From the NCBI GenBank assembly GCA_027061425.1, contig JALSUN010000073.1:1-12297 (forward strand): a DNA stretch of 12,297 bases, in the 5' to 3' direction. This DNA comes from Helicobacteraceae bacterium. GTDB taxonomy: Bacteria > Campylobacterota > Campylobacteria > Campylobacterales > Sulfurimonadaceae. This document shows, one piece after another, positions 1-6,120 of the stretch. Numbering within the stretch: position 1 is the first letter of the stretch; every line of letters begins with the position of its first letter. The position numbers and the translations under genes are program-made. Under the pieces are notes generated by a model, which saw only the letters and a program-made list of their open reading frames with translations, had not been told where the DNA came from and searched no databases.

Positions 1-1048
1 TGCTAGCTACTTTTGCCCACTCTGCTTTGTTTCCAACAACTGGAGCGCCCATACCTGCAGCACCGTGACATACAGCACAAGATGCTTCGAAATCGGCTTG
101 ACCCGCAGCTACTACCTCTTTGCTCTCCGGTAGATTGCGTATATCAGATATTGGTGGAAGGAAGTCAGAGATTCCTGAGCCTGCGATATAAGTCGGTTTG
201 GCAGTCGGCTCTTGACAGTCTTTCATACAACGTTCGCTTGGTTTTACTTTTTGGGCACCGAAGTTATGTGGATCCTGGAAGTAAGCACGAACATTCTCAA
301 CACCATTCTTGCCACTGATAGCCGGTTCGAAACCATCAACGTTAGGCATAACGATCTTAGCGAACTTCTCCTGGTCGAGTACATAGTCATCATCGACTTC
401 TTGTCCATCGACTTCCATTTCGTTGATGCTCAAGATATAAGCGACAAGTGCATAGACCTGATCAGTAGAAAGTGATTTTGTATTTGGATGTGGCATACCG
501 TCATGGATGTACCACCATAATGTACTTGCCTTTGGCCAGTATGAACCAAACTCACGTGTAGGACCGTCTGCGTTCGGGTCGAAACGCTGGTTGGTCAAAG
601 TCTTCTGAAGTTCGTAAGCGTTACCTTTTGAAAGTGCCGGGTATCCACCGCCTCCTGAACCGAAGTCACCATGACACATAACACACTGTGCTTCATAGAT
701 CTCTTCACCCTCTTCGACAGAACCTGAACCGACAGGAGGAAGTTTTGATGGAGTGACATCTGTGTTCCACGCTTTTATCTCATTTGCTGTTGGCGTACGG
801 CCATAGTAAAATGTCTCAGATTCTGCCTGCTTGTCGATCACATAGTCAGATCTTTTTCCGTTGACTTCCGGATAAGTAGCTCCACCATCGATAACGGCTT
901 TGCCATTGGCATAGGCTAAGGCAGAAGCTGTTGTCGCAGAGTGTGATGCACCTGCAGTTGAAGTGTCGTCACCATTACAAGCAGCTATAAAAAGTGCTGC
1001 TGAAGCTGCAATCGATGCAGAGATGATTAGTTTGTTAAGTTTAAACAT
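1..1048 (-). CDS. soxD: SoxD, diheme cytochrome c subunit of sulfane dehydrogenase (3' end cut by window)
   Basis: This is the electron-accepting partner of SoxC in the periplasmic Sox pathway. The frame is open from ATG 1048 to the window edge, giving 349 codons. Residues 1-24 are a signal peptide ending in a lipobox (I-A-A-C, Cys24), so the mature protein is probably a lipoprotein. Two heme c motifs are visible: CVMCH at 122-126 and CAVCH at 324-328. Met185 in a DGMPHP stretch is a likely axial ligand of the first heme. A C-x3-C pair (Cys274, Cys278) lies between the two heme domains. The start is well supported: AAGGAGG at 1057-1063 sits 8 bases before the ATG, inside the end of soxC, and the ATG overlaps the soxC stop as TAATG, suggesting coupled translation. 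The assignment rests on two hemes plus the adjacent soxC. soxY and soxZ may follow beyond the edge, which cannot be seen. Confidence 0.9.
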   Translation of the reverse strand, partial: MFKLNKLIISASIAASAALFIAACNGDDTSTAGASHSATTASALAYANGKAVIDGGATYPEVNGKRSDYVIDKQAESETFYYGRTPTANEIKAWNTDVTPSKLPPVGSGSVEEGEEIYEAQCVMCHGDFGSGGGGYPALSKGNAYELQKTLTNQRFDPNADGPTREFGSYWPKASTLWWYIHDGMPHPNTKSLSTDQVYALVAYILSINEMEVDGQEVDDDYVLDQEKFAKIVMPNVDGFEPAISGKNGVENVRAYFQDPHNFGAQKVKPSERCMKDCQEPTAKPTYIAGSGISDFLPPISDIRNLPESKEVVAAGQADFEASCAVCHGAAGMGAPVVGNKAEWAKVAS

Positions 1049-2433
1049 TATTTTGCCTCCTTATCAATTACAACTTTTCCGTTTTTGTCTCTTTTGAGAT
1101 GTGAACGTACCTGCATGTGAGTTACTGTACCATCCGGAGCAACTTCCCATGTTTCGATACCATTTCTGTGGTATACCGCTTCGATACCAGTGACAAGAGT
1201 CTCTTGATCGATAGTCGGCTGAATGTAACCTGCATCATCCATAGCACGAGAGGCAAGAATGATCTTTTTACCTTCATACTTGTAAGTGTAGCTCCAACGT
1301 GTCCAACACTTAGGAAGGACAAGACCTTTGAGGTTTGCTTTGACGTAGTTGTTACCACCATCGAAAGAGATGTCTACACCGGTGATCGTACCCATACCTG
1401 ACCATGCAAGACCTTCGATCTCGACAAGCTCACCGACTTTGATGTCTTTCCATGGGATCTCCGGAGATGGAGACGTCACAGTAGAGTTGACCTCATTGGC
1501 GTAGAAGTGCTGGATCGCTTTTCCACTTGGCTTAAGCGCTGTGTACTTGGATGTCTCCTCTTTTGCATAGAACGGCTCATCTGAAAGCTTGATACGCTTT
1601 AGCCATTTGACACAAAGGTTACCTTCCCAGCCTGGAAGAAGGATACGAACCGGGTAACCTTGTTCTGGGCGCAGTGCTTCACCATTTTGACCATAAACGA
1701 TCATTGCGTCATCCATAACCTTATCCATAGGAATTGTACGTCCCATCTCAGAGTTATCAGAACCTTCTGCAAGGATCCATTTAGCTTCTGGCTTAACACC
1801 AAGGTCTTTAAGTATATCTTTTAAGTAAACACCAGTCCACTCAGCACAACTCATGAAGCCCTTAGCGAACTGAAGGGAGTTGAACTGTGGTCCACGCCAC
1901 TCTTGACCACCGTTTGCAGGACACTCGATGAAGTGTGTACGTGTAACAGTTGGATATTTCTTAAGTTGATCAAGTGTCATAACGATAGGCTTCTCGACAA
2001 GACCGTGGATCATCAAACGGTATTCGTTTGGATCAACGTGTGCAACACCACCGTGACAACGAGAGAAGAAAAGACCATTTGGTGTAATGATACCCATAGA
2101 CTCTTGGATAGGTGCTACAGCAATAGATGCCTGGAAGTTACCAGAAGCCAACAGTCTAGTGTTTCTACGAGTAACGTTGTGCTCGTACTCAGAAGGCATA
2201 CCGTAACGGTTCTTGGTCACTGGATCACCAAGTTTCTGACCCCACTTTACGTGGTGCATGATGAATGGATCATCTTCACCTGATGCAGCATGCTCGCTGG
2301 CCAAAAGACTTGTACCGGCTAATGCACCTACAGATAGAGCTGCTTTTTTGAAAAAGGCTCTTCTATCAGACAGTTCGTCACTAGCTACAGCTTCGACTTC
2401 AGTCTGTGAGTTTTTAATTTCTTTATTACTCAT
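1048..2433 (-). CDS. soxC: SoxC, molybdopterin sulfur (sulfane) dehydrogenase subunit
   Basis: A 461-residue sulfite-oxidase-family molybdoenzyme. With SoxD it oxidises the outer sulfur of SoxY-bound cysteine persulfide and passes the electrons to cytochrome. The N-terminus carries a Tat signal (S-D-R-R-A-F-F-K-K, residues 22-30) followed by a small hydrophobic run, consistent with export of a folded cofactor-loaded protein. The Moco-binding domain spans roughly residues 105-300. Cys171 in F-I-E-C-P-A-N-G is the expected Mo ligand, followed by S-C-A-E-W-T-G-V (195-202), a family hallmark. Residues about 330-440 fit the C-terminal dimerisation domain (GxAWSGMG, then DGGNNY). A Shine-Dalgarno AGGGAG (2440-2445) lies 6 bases before the ATG. 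It is the first gene of its transcription unit. SoxC rather than a SorA-type sulfite dehydrogenase is supported by the coupled diheme soxD. Enzymes of this family use Mo-MPT and do not need the MobA product. Confidence 0.95.
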   Translation of the reverse strand: MSNKEIKNSQTEVEAVASDELSDRRAFFKKAALSVGALAGTSLLASEHAASGEDDPFIMHHVKWGQKLGDPVTKNRYGMPSEYEHNVTRRNTRLLASGNFQASIAVAPIQESMGIITPNGLFFSRCHGGVAHVDPNEYRLMIHGLVEKPIVMTLDQLKKYPTVTRTHFIECPANGGQEWRGPQFNSLQFAKGFMSCAEWTGVYLKDILKDLGVKPEAKWILAEGSDNSEMGRTIPMDKVMDDAMIVYGQNGEALRPEQGYPVRILLPGWEGNLCVKWLKRIKLSDEPFYAKEETSKYTALKPSGKAIQHFYANEVNSTVTSPSPEIPWKDIKVGELVEIEGLAWSGMGTITGVDISFDGGNNYVKANLKGLVLPKCWTRWSYTYKYEGKKIILASRAMDDAGYIQPTIDQETLVTGIEAVYHRNGIETWEVAPDGTVTHMQVRSHLKRDKNGKVVIDKEAK

Positions 2434-2471
2434 TCGTTTCTCCCTAATTTAATATAGATATGACCCAAGTA

Positions 2472-2551
2472 AGCCATGTAAAAACCGTCAGATTTTCCTA
2501 ACATGACCATACGGTCTGGTATTAGAAAAAACTGATGGTTAATACATGGCT
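2472..2551 (-). repeat. Long imperfect inverted repeat in the soxC leader
   Basis: Arms 2472-2501 and 2522-2551 are 30 nt each and complementary at 25 of 30 positions. The outer 9 bp (AGCCATGTA / TACATGGCT) are perfect. The 20-nt centre holds a further GACC/GGTC stem. In the minus-strand transcript one mismatch becomes a G-U pair, so about 26 pairs can form. The structure lies 38-118 bases before the soxC ATG. No T-run follows, so it does not look like a simple terminator. Possible roles are a leader RNA structure, a protein-binding palindrome or a small mobile relic. Confidence 0.8.
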
Positions 2552-2578
2552 ATATCATTGTGACAATACGCAACAAAT

Positions 2579-2587
2579 ATAATATCA
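2579..2587 (-). promoter_or_regulatory. Candidate extended -10 of soxCD
   Basis: TGATATTAT on the minus strand matches TGn plus TATAAT at 5 of 6 positions. It predicts a start of transcription near 2572 and a leader of about 140 nt that contains the whole long hairpin. No good -35 is visible, which is usual for this group. An alternative AT-rich -10 closer to the gene (about 2447-2456) would exclude the hairpin from the mRNA. Confidence 0.35.
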
Positions 2588-2632
2588 CATTCTTATCAAC
2601 ACTTTTGCTTTAAAAGCCCTATTATTCCATTG

Positions 2633-2645
2633 TTGGTATTACCAA
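2633..2645. promoter_or_regulatory. Palindrome TTGGTA-T-TACCAA, possible operator
   Basis: Perfect 6-bp arms around one central base. Its centre is about 67 bases upstream of the predicted soxC transcription start, a plausible place for an activator. The regulator is unknown, and a chance palindrome in AT-rich DNA is possible. Confidence 0.35.
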
Positions 2646-2798
2646 ACGAAACACTCACAAAATGTCATTTTTATCTACTGAAATCTGGGTTGAGGTACAA
2701 TATGTATAAATATTGATCAATAGTGATGATTTTAGATATTTTAAATAGAAAAATGAAGAATAAATGATAAGAAAAATAGAAAAGTAGTGTATTTTAGA

Positions 2799-2825
2799 TA
2801 AAAGGTGTATGTTATTTATACACCT
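2799..2825 (-). terminator. Rho-independent terminator after the 153-codon gene
   Basis: An 8-bp perfect stem (AGGTGTAT / ATACACCT, arms 2803-2810 and 2818-2825) with a 7-nt loop is followed on the minus strand by a short T-run (TTTATCT). The stem includes the stop codon of the upstream gene. It would end the moaC-side operon before the soxC promoter. The T-run is modest. Confidence 0.6.
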
Positions 2826-3277
2826 GCTTCTTGAAACCAATGCTCAACATGGCGTGTTAATGTAGCTTCTTTTCGCCTTTTAAAATGATTACTCATATCA
2901 AAGCCTTCACTTCCATACAGTTTTTTATACTCATTGATGAAGTCAGCATAAAGCTCTTCTTGCATCCCAGTGACTGTATAGCTCACCTTCACATAACGAT
3001 GTGTATCCATGACAACAACTTCTCTAGAGACCTCGGTAGGATTAATGCTGCCATAACGCTCTGATTTAGGAAGTGTCATGTTCATCTCTATATAAGCTCG
3101 CATGTTGGCTAGGGTGTGTTCTAACTGTTCAACAGGAATACCATTGGTACTGTGTATCACAGTGGCATCTTTTTGAGTATAACCCCAACCTCCACTTATG
3201 TCAAGTTCTAAGTCAAAGGCAGATTTTATAATCTCTTTAATTGGATCTTGACTCTGTATGGATTCAAAGGAGGGCAT
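2816..3277 (-). CDS. Uncharacterised 153-residue protein
   Basis: I do not recognise a family. The protein is soluble-looking and mixed alpha/beta, with no signal peptide or membrane span. A G-G-W-G-Y motif (about residues 29-33) precedes a short strand (A-T-V-I-H). A second strand-rich part (R-E-V-V-V-M-D, Y-V-K-V-S-Y-T-V) lies around 85-105, and the C-terminal third is basic and helical (H-F-K-R-R-K-E). It starts one base after the stop of the 350-codon gene, so the two are almost certainly co-transcribed and perhaps act together. The ORF ends inside a terminator stem, making it the last gene of its operon. It is credible as a gene because of tight spacing and full use of the interval. Confidence 0.75.
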   Translation of the reverse strand: MPSFESIQSQDPIKEIIKSAFDLELDISGGWGYTQKDATVIHSTNGIPVEQLEHTLANMRAYIEMNMTLPKSERYGSINPTEVSREVVVMDTHRYVKVSYTVTGMQEELYADFINEYKKLYGSEGFDMSNHFKRRKEATLTRHVEHWFQEAGV

Positions 3278-3278
3278 A

Positions 3279-4331
3279 TTACTTCTTTTCTATTTTATCT
3301 TTTGCCGTCTTGAAGGCACTGTCTAAGGCTACTTTAGCAGCACTAAAGGCTTGAATACCCATACGTTTGGCCTCTTTTGCTGTATCTGATTGCTGTAAAA
3401 CACGTGAACCACGAACAAGTGCATCTTTAGTAGCAAGGTTGAAACGGTCTTTGACAACATCAACAGTCTCTTTAGAAATCAAGATAAGGTCATCCATATC
3501 TAGGTGAATGTCTTTACTTATTTTTTGAAGGAGTGCTTCTGTCTCTTTATCTGTAGTACTGGAGAGTGATTGAATAGCTTGTGAAAATACTAGATTGGTC
3601 TGTTTTAGTTCGCCTAAGTCACCATAGTCAGCGATGACACTCTCTTTCAACTCTTCAGGTACATACTGCAACTGCTGTTTGAAATCTCTAATAGCATGTA
3701 CAAGACCCGTTCTAATACCTTTTAAAGTTCCTCGTAAGATCTCTTCTGCACCATTTGGAGTTGCTTCAGCAACAGTGATAGCACTCTGTAAAATAGTATA
3801 GATGATCTTACGAATACGAAGTGTACTCATAACACCTTCGTTAAGTGTCTCATAGGTTATATCTTTAGTAATCTCTTTAAGTGTCTCTTCGACATCATGA
3901 CCTTTTTCAAGAGTGGTTAAAATCGCAGACTCTACCATCTCCTGCAGTATGTCAAAAAGATCTATAGACTGAAGTTTGATCTGATGAAGATCTCGTTGGA
4001 CAGTAGGTGTATCTTGGGCAAGATCTTCTTCAATAGTGTTAAAAACAGTATACTTGGCATTTTGAAGCTCCAAGGCCTTTTTCTCTAATTTGCGTTCTAT
4101 TTGCTCTTTTTGAGCGAGTAAGTCCTGAACTTCGTCATGTAAAGACTGTGTCTCTATATCTAAAACAGCTTCGGCGATGGCTTTAAGCTCAGCGAACTTG
4201 AGGTCAGTTCTAGCAATTCCCCACTCTGTCTCTATATGCTCAGAAAGCGTTGTCAATTTTTTGTCTAGAGATTTTGCTTTACGTCTTTTATAAAAACTAC
4301 GAATGTCACGTTCAAATTTTTCTATATCCAT
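3279..4331 (-). CDS. Uncharacterised helical protein, 350 residues
   Basis: The protein is predicted to be almost entirely alpha-helical, charged and soluble. A coiled-coil stretch spans roughly residues 60-95 (E-V-Q-D-L-L-A-Q-K-E-Q-I-E-R-K-L). After it come several amphipathic helices rich in Ala, Thr, Ile and Lys, and a C-terminal segment (about 310-350) resembling surface-binding amphipathic repeats. There is no signal peptide, membrane span or enzymatic motif. The repeated amphipathic helices recall proteins grouped as DUF6781 in sulfur-oxidising bacteria, but that is from memory and low confidence. AAGGAT lies just before the ATG. A good extended -10 (4357-4365) sits 26 bases upstream, so it may be transcribed both from moaC and from its own promoter. 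It is followed one base later by the 153-codon gene. Confidence 0.8.
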   Translation of the reverse strand: MDIEKFERDIRSFYKRRKAKSLDKKLTTLSEHIETEWGIARTDLKFAELKAIAEAVLDIETQSLHDEVQDLLAQKEQIERKLEKKALELQNAKYTVFNTIEEDLAQDTPTVQRDLHQIKLQSIDLFDILQEMVESAILTTLEKGHDVEETLKEITKDITYETLNEGVMSTLRIRKIIYTILQSAITVAEATPNGAEEILRGTLKGIRTGLVHAIRDFKQQLQYVPEELKESVIADYGDLGELKQTNLVFSQAIQSLSSTTDKETEALLQKISKDIHLDMDDLILISKETVDVVKDRFNLATKDALVRGSRVLQQSDTAKEAKRMGIQAFSAAKVALDSAFKTAKDKIEKK

Positions 4332-4356
4332 TAGGTATCCTTCATCTGTTCTAAAT

Positions 4357-4365
4357 ATTCTACCA
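4357..4365 (-). promoter_or_regulatory. Extended -10 (TGGTAGAAT) before the 350-codon gene
   Basis: TGGTAGAAT on the minus strand follows a T-run and predicts a start near 4350, leaving about 18 nt of leader with the ribosome site. It lies in the 45-base gap after the DUF493 gene, the widest gap in this cluster. Confidence 0.5.
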
Positions 4366-4376
4366 AAAAAGTCTGT

Positions 4377-4670
4377 TTACAAAACCATCTTAACATCATT
4401 GTGAGCTTTTAACGCCTCATAAATGAAGGTTCTGTCGTCTTCATTATGTACAAGCATATCTAAGTTAAGACTGATGTATTTCCCTGTTTTAGAAGCTTTA
4501 GAATGTGCTAGAGTGTGTTCGCGTTCTAAAATCACAGAATGTATGGCAGCCTCTAGCGCCTTACGTTCAGAACCTACAATTTTATACTTCCAATTACATG
4601 GATACTCTAGTTCAAGTTTTTGGTCTTCACCTTCACCGATAACTTTGAGTTTGGGTTGTTCTGTTGGCAT
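4377..4670 (-). CDS. DUF493 (YbeD-like) family protein
   Basis: A 97-residue small cytoplasmic protein of the DUF493/YbeD type, a ferredoxin-like (ACT-like) alpha/beta fold. The diagnostic region is Y-P-C-N-W-K-Y-K-I-V-G (residues 24-34), matching the family's typical F-P-C-x-F-x-x-K-x-x-G. The remainder (S-K-T-G-K-Y-I-S-L-N-L-D) fits the later beta strands. The length is normal for the family. The biochemical role is not established; YbeD of E. coli neighbours lipoate genes, but nothing here links it to lipoate. It begins 10 bases after the moaC stop, with its ribosome site AAGGAG running into the moaC end, so it is in the moaC operon. Confidence 0.75.
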   Translation of the reverse strand: MPTEQPKLKVIGEGEDQKLELEYPCNWKYKIVGSERKALEAAIHSVILEREHTLAHSKASKTGKYISLNLDMLVHNEDDRTFIYEALKAHNDVKMVL

Positions 4671-4680
4671 TATGTTCTCC

Positions 4681-5151
4681 TTATCTTGAAAAGTCGCCGC
4701 TCTTACCGCCGGACTTTTTTTCGAGTTGTACGTGTTTGATAATCATACCTTTGTCTATAGCCTTGACCATATCATAGATGGTTAAAAGACCGACAGAAGC
4801 ACCTGTCAATGCTTCCATCTCTACGCCTGTCTGTCCTGTGAGTTTTGCAGTTACGGTGAGTTTGAAACCGGGCAGGTCTGCAAGTTCGTCAACATCACAG
4901 TTGATACCACTGAGGTTTAAGGGGTGACACATAGGGATCAGATCAGATGTTTTTTTAACACCCATTATGGCTGCGATAACAGCAGTTTGCAGTACAGGAC
5001 CTTTTTTAGTCTTTTCTGTCACGATAGCATCATAAGCATCTTGACTCATCTCTATAATACCACTTGCAACTGCAACACGCGTGGTTTGGTCTTTGTCTGA
5101 GACATCAACCATTTTTGGTCTGTCTTTTTCATCCAGGTGGGTAAGGTTCAT
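4681..5151 (-). CDS. moaC: MoaC, cyclic pyranopterin monophosphate synthase
   Basis: Catalyses the second step of molybdenum cofactor synthesis, converting the MoaA product to cyclic pyranopterin monophosphate. The 156 residues include the family core: K-K-G (49-51), P-M-C-H-P (73-77), G-V-E-M-E-A-L-T-G (109-117) and L-T-I-Y-D-M-V-K-A (123-131). The expected catalytic set (Lys50, His76, Glu111, Glu113, Asp127, Lys130) is complete. The C-terminal K-K-S-G-G-K-S-G is also typical. An in-frame start exists 22 codons earlier at 5217, but I chose ATG 5151. The protein then begins M-N-L-T-H-L-D like other MoaC, an AAGAGA ribosome site precedes it, and the predicted transcript starts near 5173, downstream of 5217. 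It leads an operon with DUF493 and probably the two unknown genes. Confidence 0.95.
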   Translation of the reverse strand: MNLTHLDEKDRPKMVDVSDKDQTTRVAVASGIIEMSQDAYDAIVTEKTKKGPVLQTAVIAAIMGVKKTSDLIPMCHPLNLSGINCDVDELADLPGFKLTVTAKLTGQTGVEMEALTGASVGLLTIYDMVKAIDKGMIIKHVQLEKKSGGKSGDFSR

Positions 5152-5179
5152 ACGTATCTCTTTTAAATGTGATATGAAA

Positions 5180-5188
5180 ATTATACCA
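5180..5188 (-). promoter_or_regulatory. moaC promoter, extended -10 TGGTATAAT
   Basis: A perfect TGn-TATAAT on the minus strand predicts a start near 5173 and a leader of about 22 nt before ATG 5151. No clear -35 is seen. It also rules out the longer moaC start at 5217. Confidence 0.75.
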
Positions 5189-5210
5189 AAGTATCTGTTA
5201 TCGAAGAGGG

Positions 5211-5224
5211 TTGACATAAGTCAT
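5211..5224. promoter_or_regulatory. FNR/CRP-family-like operator TTGAC-ATAA-GTCAT
   Basis: A dyad with inner arms TGAC/GTCA and a 4-base spacer, of the TTGAN-N4-NTCAA class bound by FNR, NnrR/DNR and NssR-type regulators. Its centre (between 5217 and 5218) is 41.5 bases before the predicted start at 5259, exactly the class II activator position. Relative to the leftward moaC start it lies near -44.5. The outer bases are not fully symmetric (TTGAC versus GTCAT). Confidence 0.55.
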
Positions 5225-5243
5225 AAGAAGTTAAAAAACTTAT

Positions 5244-5252
5244 TGCTATAAT
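5244..5252 (+). promoter_or_regulatory. Promoter of the NIT-like gene, extended -10 TGCTATAAT
   Basis: A perfect extended -10 predicts a start near 5259, 22 bases before ATG 5281. The TTGACA at 5211-5216 is 30 bases upstream of the -10, too far to be its -35; it belongs to the dyad instead. A small AAGTT/AACTT repeat (5228-5241) lies between dyad and -10. Confidence 0.75.
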
Positions 5253-5280
5253 TAAATATTATTTTTTGAGGGATTTAGAG

Positions 5281-6120
5281 ATGTTTAAAAAAATTGTACT
5301 TTTAGTTTTGTTTTTGGTGACGCCTATGATGGCTTTTTCTCTTTTTGAAGAGAAAGTAACGGATGAAGCTTATATCAATGTTATCACATCTGTTAAAGAT
5401 GTTATTTTGGTGACAGCTAAGACTAGAGGACTGACGAACAGCTTTAATAATGGTAATGTTGCGGCACAGCTCTTGGTTTATGCCCAACGTGAAGATATGG
5501 AAAAGGATTTGCAAGCATTAGAAAGTGCTGGAAAAAAAGCGAAACTCTCAGAAGCTAATATGAAGACTATTAACACCTTACAAAAAAAATTAAAAAGTCT
5601 TAATAACAAAGCTTTTAGAAAAAACCCTGAGTTTGTGTTTGCAGCATATACCGCATTTATTGATGACATGTTACAGTTTAACAACACGATTATTGATACA
5701 TATTTTAAGGGGTCTAACCCTTCAATGTACAAACCTCTATATATGATGAATAACATTTTGTTACCATTGACAGAAAATATCGGAAAATTACGGGGTATGG
5801 GTTCTGGAATTGTTGCCCGTGGTCGATGTAATGCGAATGAGACGCCTAAGATGAAACACTTCTCTGAAGAGATTGAGAAGTATCGTTTAGAGATGGCCGC
5901 TTACTATAAGAGCAATGGATGTCAAAGATTTTCAGCAAGAAAATTGACTGCATTTAACAAAGCTATTGCTGAATTTACCAAACTTAGTAATGAAAAAGTT
6001 ATTGGGAAAAGTACCATTTCATTAGATGCGAATGAGTATTTTGAACAAGGATCTGCAAGTATCAACAACATAGTGGGTGTTTATGATGGTATGCTCCAAG
6101 AGATAAAAAAGAGACTATAA
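5281..6120 (+). CDS. Secreted NIT-like (nitrate/nitrite-sensing-fold) solo protein
   Basis: A 279-residue protein with a Sec signal peptide (residues 1 to about 19, K-K then a hydrophobic core, likely cut after M-A-F-S or M-M-A) and no other membrane span. The mature part looks all-helical. T-R-G-L-T-N-S-F-N-N-G (48-58) followed by a helix with A-Q-R-E-D-M-E-K-D-L-Q-A-L (68-80) resembles the first conserved block of NIT domains (E-R-G-L-S-x-x-x-x-x-S-G then Q-R). K-L-R-G-M-G-S-G-I-V-A-R-G (169-181) could be the second Arg-bearing block. Cys183 and Cys214 could form a disulfide. NIT domains normally sit in receptors or regulators such as NasR; here there is no kinase, HAMP or RNA-binding part. 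ATG 5281 is chosen over TTG 5266 because GAGGGA (5268-5273) precedes it at proper distance. The NIT assignment is by pattern only; it could be an unrelated periplasmic helical bundle. Confidence 0.6.
   Translation: MFKKIVLLVLFLVTPMMAFSLFEEKVTDEAYINVITSVKDVILVTAKTRGLTNSFNNGNVAAQLLVYAQREDMEKDLQALESAGKKAKLSEANMKTINTLQKKLKSLNNKAFRKNPEFVFAAYTAFIDDMLQFNNTIIDTYFKGSNPSMYKPLYMMNNILLPLTENIGKLRGMGSGIVARGRCNANETPKMKHFSEEIEKYRLEMAAYYKSNGCQRFSARKLTAFNKAIAEFTKLSNEKVIGKSTISLDANEYFEQGSASINNIVGVYDGMLQEIKKRL

Larger units (their letters stand above)
2434..2815. other. Gene-free soxC upstream region
   Basis: This 382-base AT-rich stretch separates the soxC start from the stop codon of the preceding operon. From soxC outward it holds the Shine-Dalgarno, a long imperfect inverted repeat (2472-2551), a candidate extended -10 (2579-2587), a 13-bp palindrome (2633-2645), and the terminator of the upstream gene (2799-2825). 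Between 2646 and 2798 I see only low-complexity AT-rich sequence with no convincing gene. Confidence 0.7.

Noticed and set aside
13..475. Plus-strand reading frames across 13-475
   Set aside because: They are antisense to soxD, whose heme motifs and signal peptide prove the minus strand codes here.
2472..2551. Terminal-inverted-repeat transposable element (MITE) as the explanation of the long hairpin
   Set aside because: No clear target-site duplication flanks it and no second copy is visible in this window. It remains possible but unsupported.
2655..2840. 61-codon reading frame on the minus strand
   Set aside because: It is low-complexity, Ile/Tyr/Ser-rich AT-driven sequence that runs from the end of the 153-codon gene through its terminator into the soxC upstream region.
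5211..5216. TTGACA as a consensus -35
   Set aside because: It is 30 bases from the TATAAT at 5247 and no -10 lies at 16-18 bases. It is better explained as half of the dyad.
5152..5217. Longer moaC start at 5217 (22 extra residues)
   Set aside because: The extra residues do not resemble MoaC, and the perfect extended -10 at 5180-5188 puts the transcript start downstream of 5217. ATG 5151 has a ribosome site and a family-typical N-terminus.
5266..5280. TTG start 15 bases upstream of the NIT-like gene
   Set aside because: It would consume the GAGGGA ribosome site and place charged residues before the signal peptide. ATG 5281 is properly spaced.
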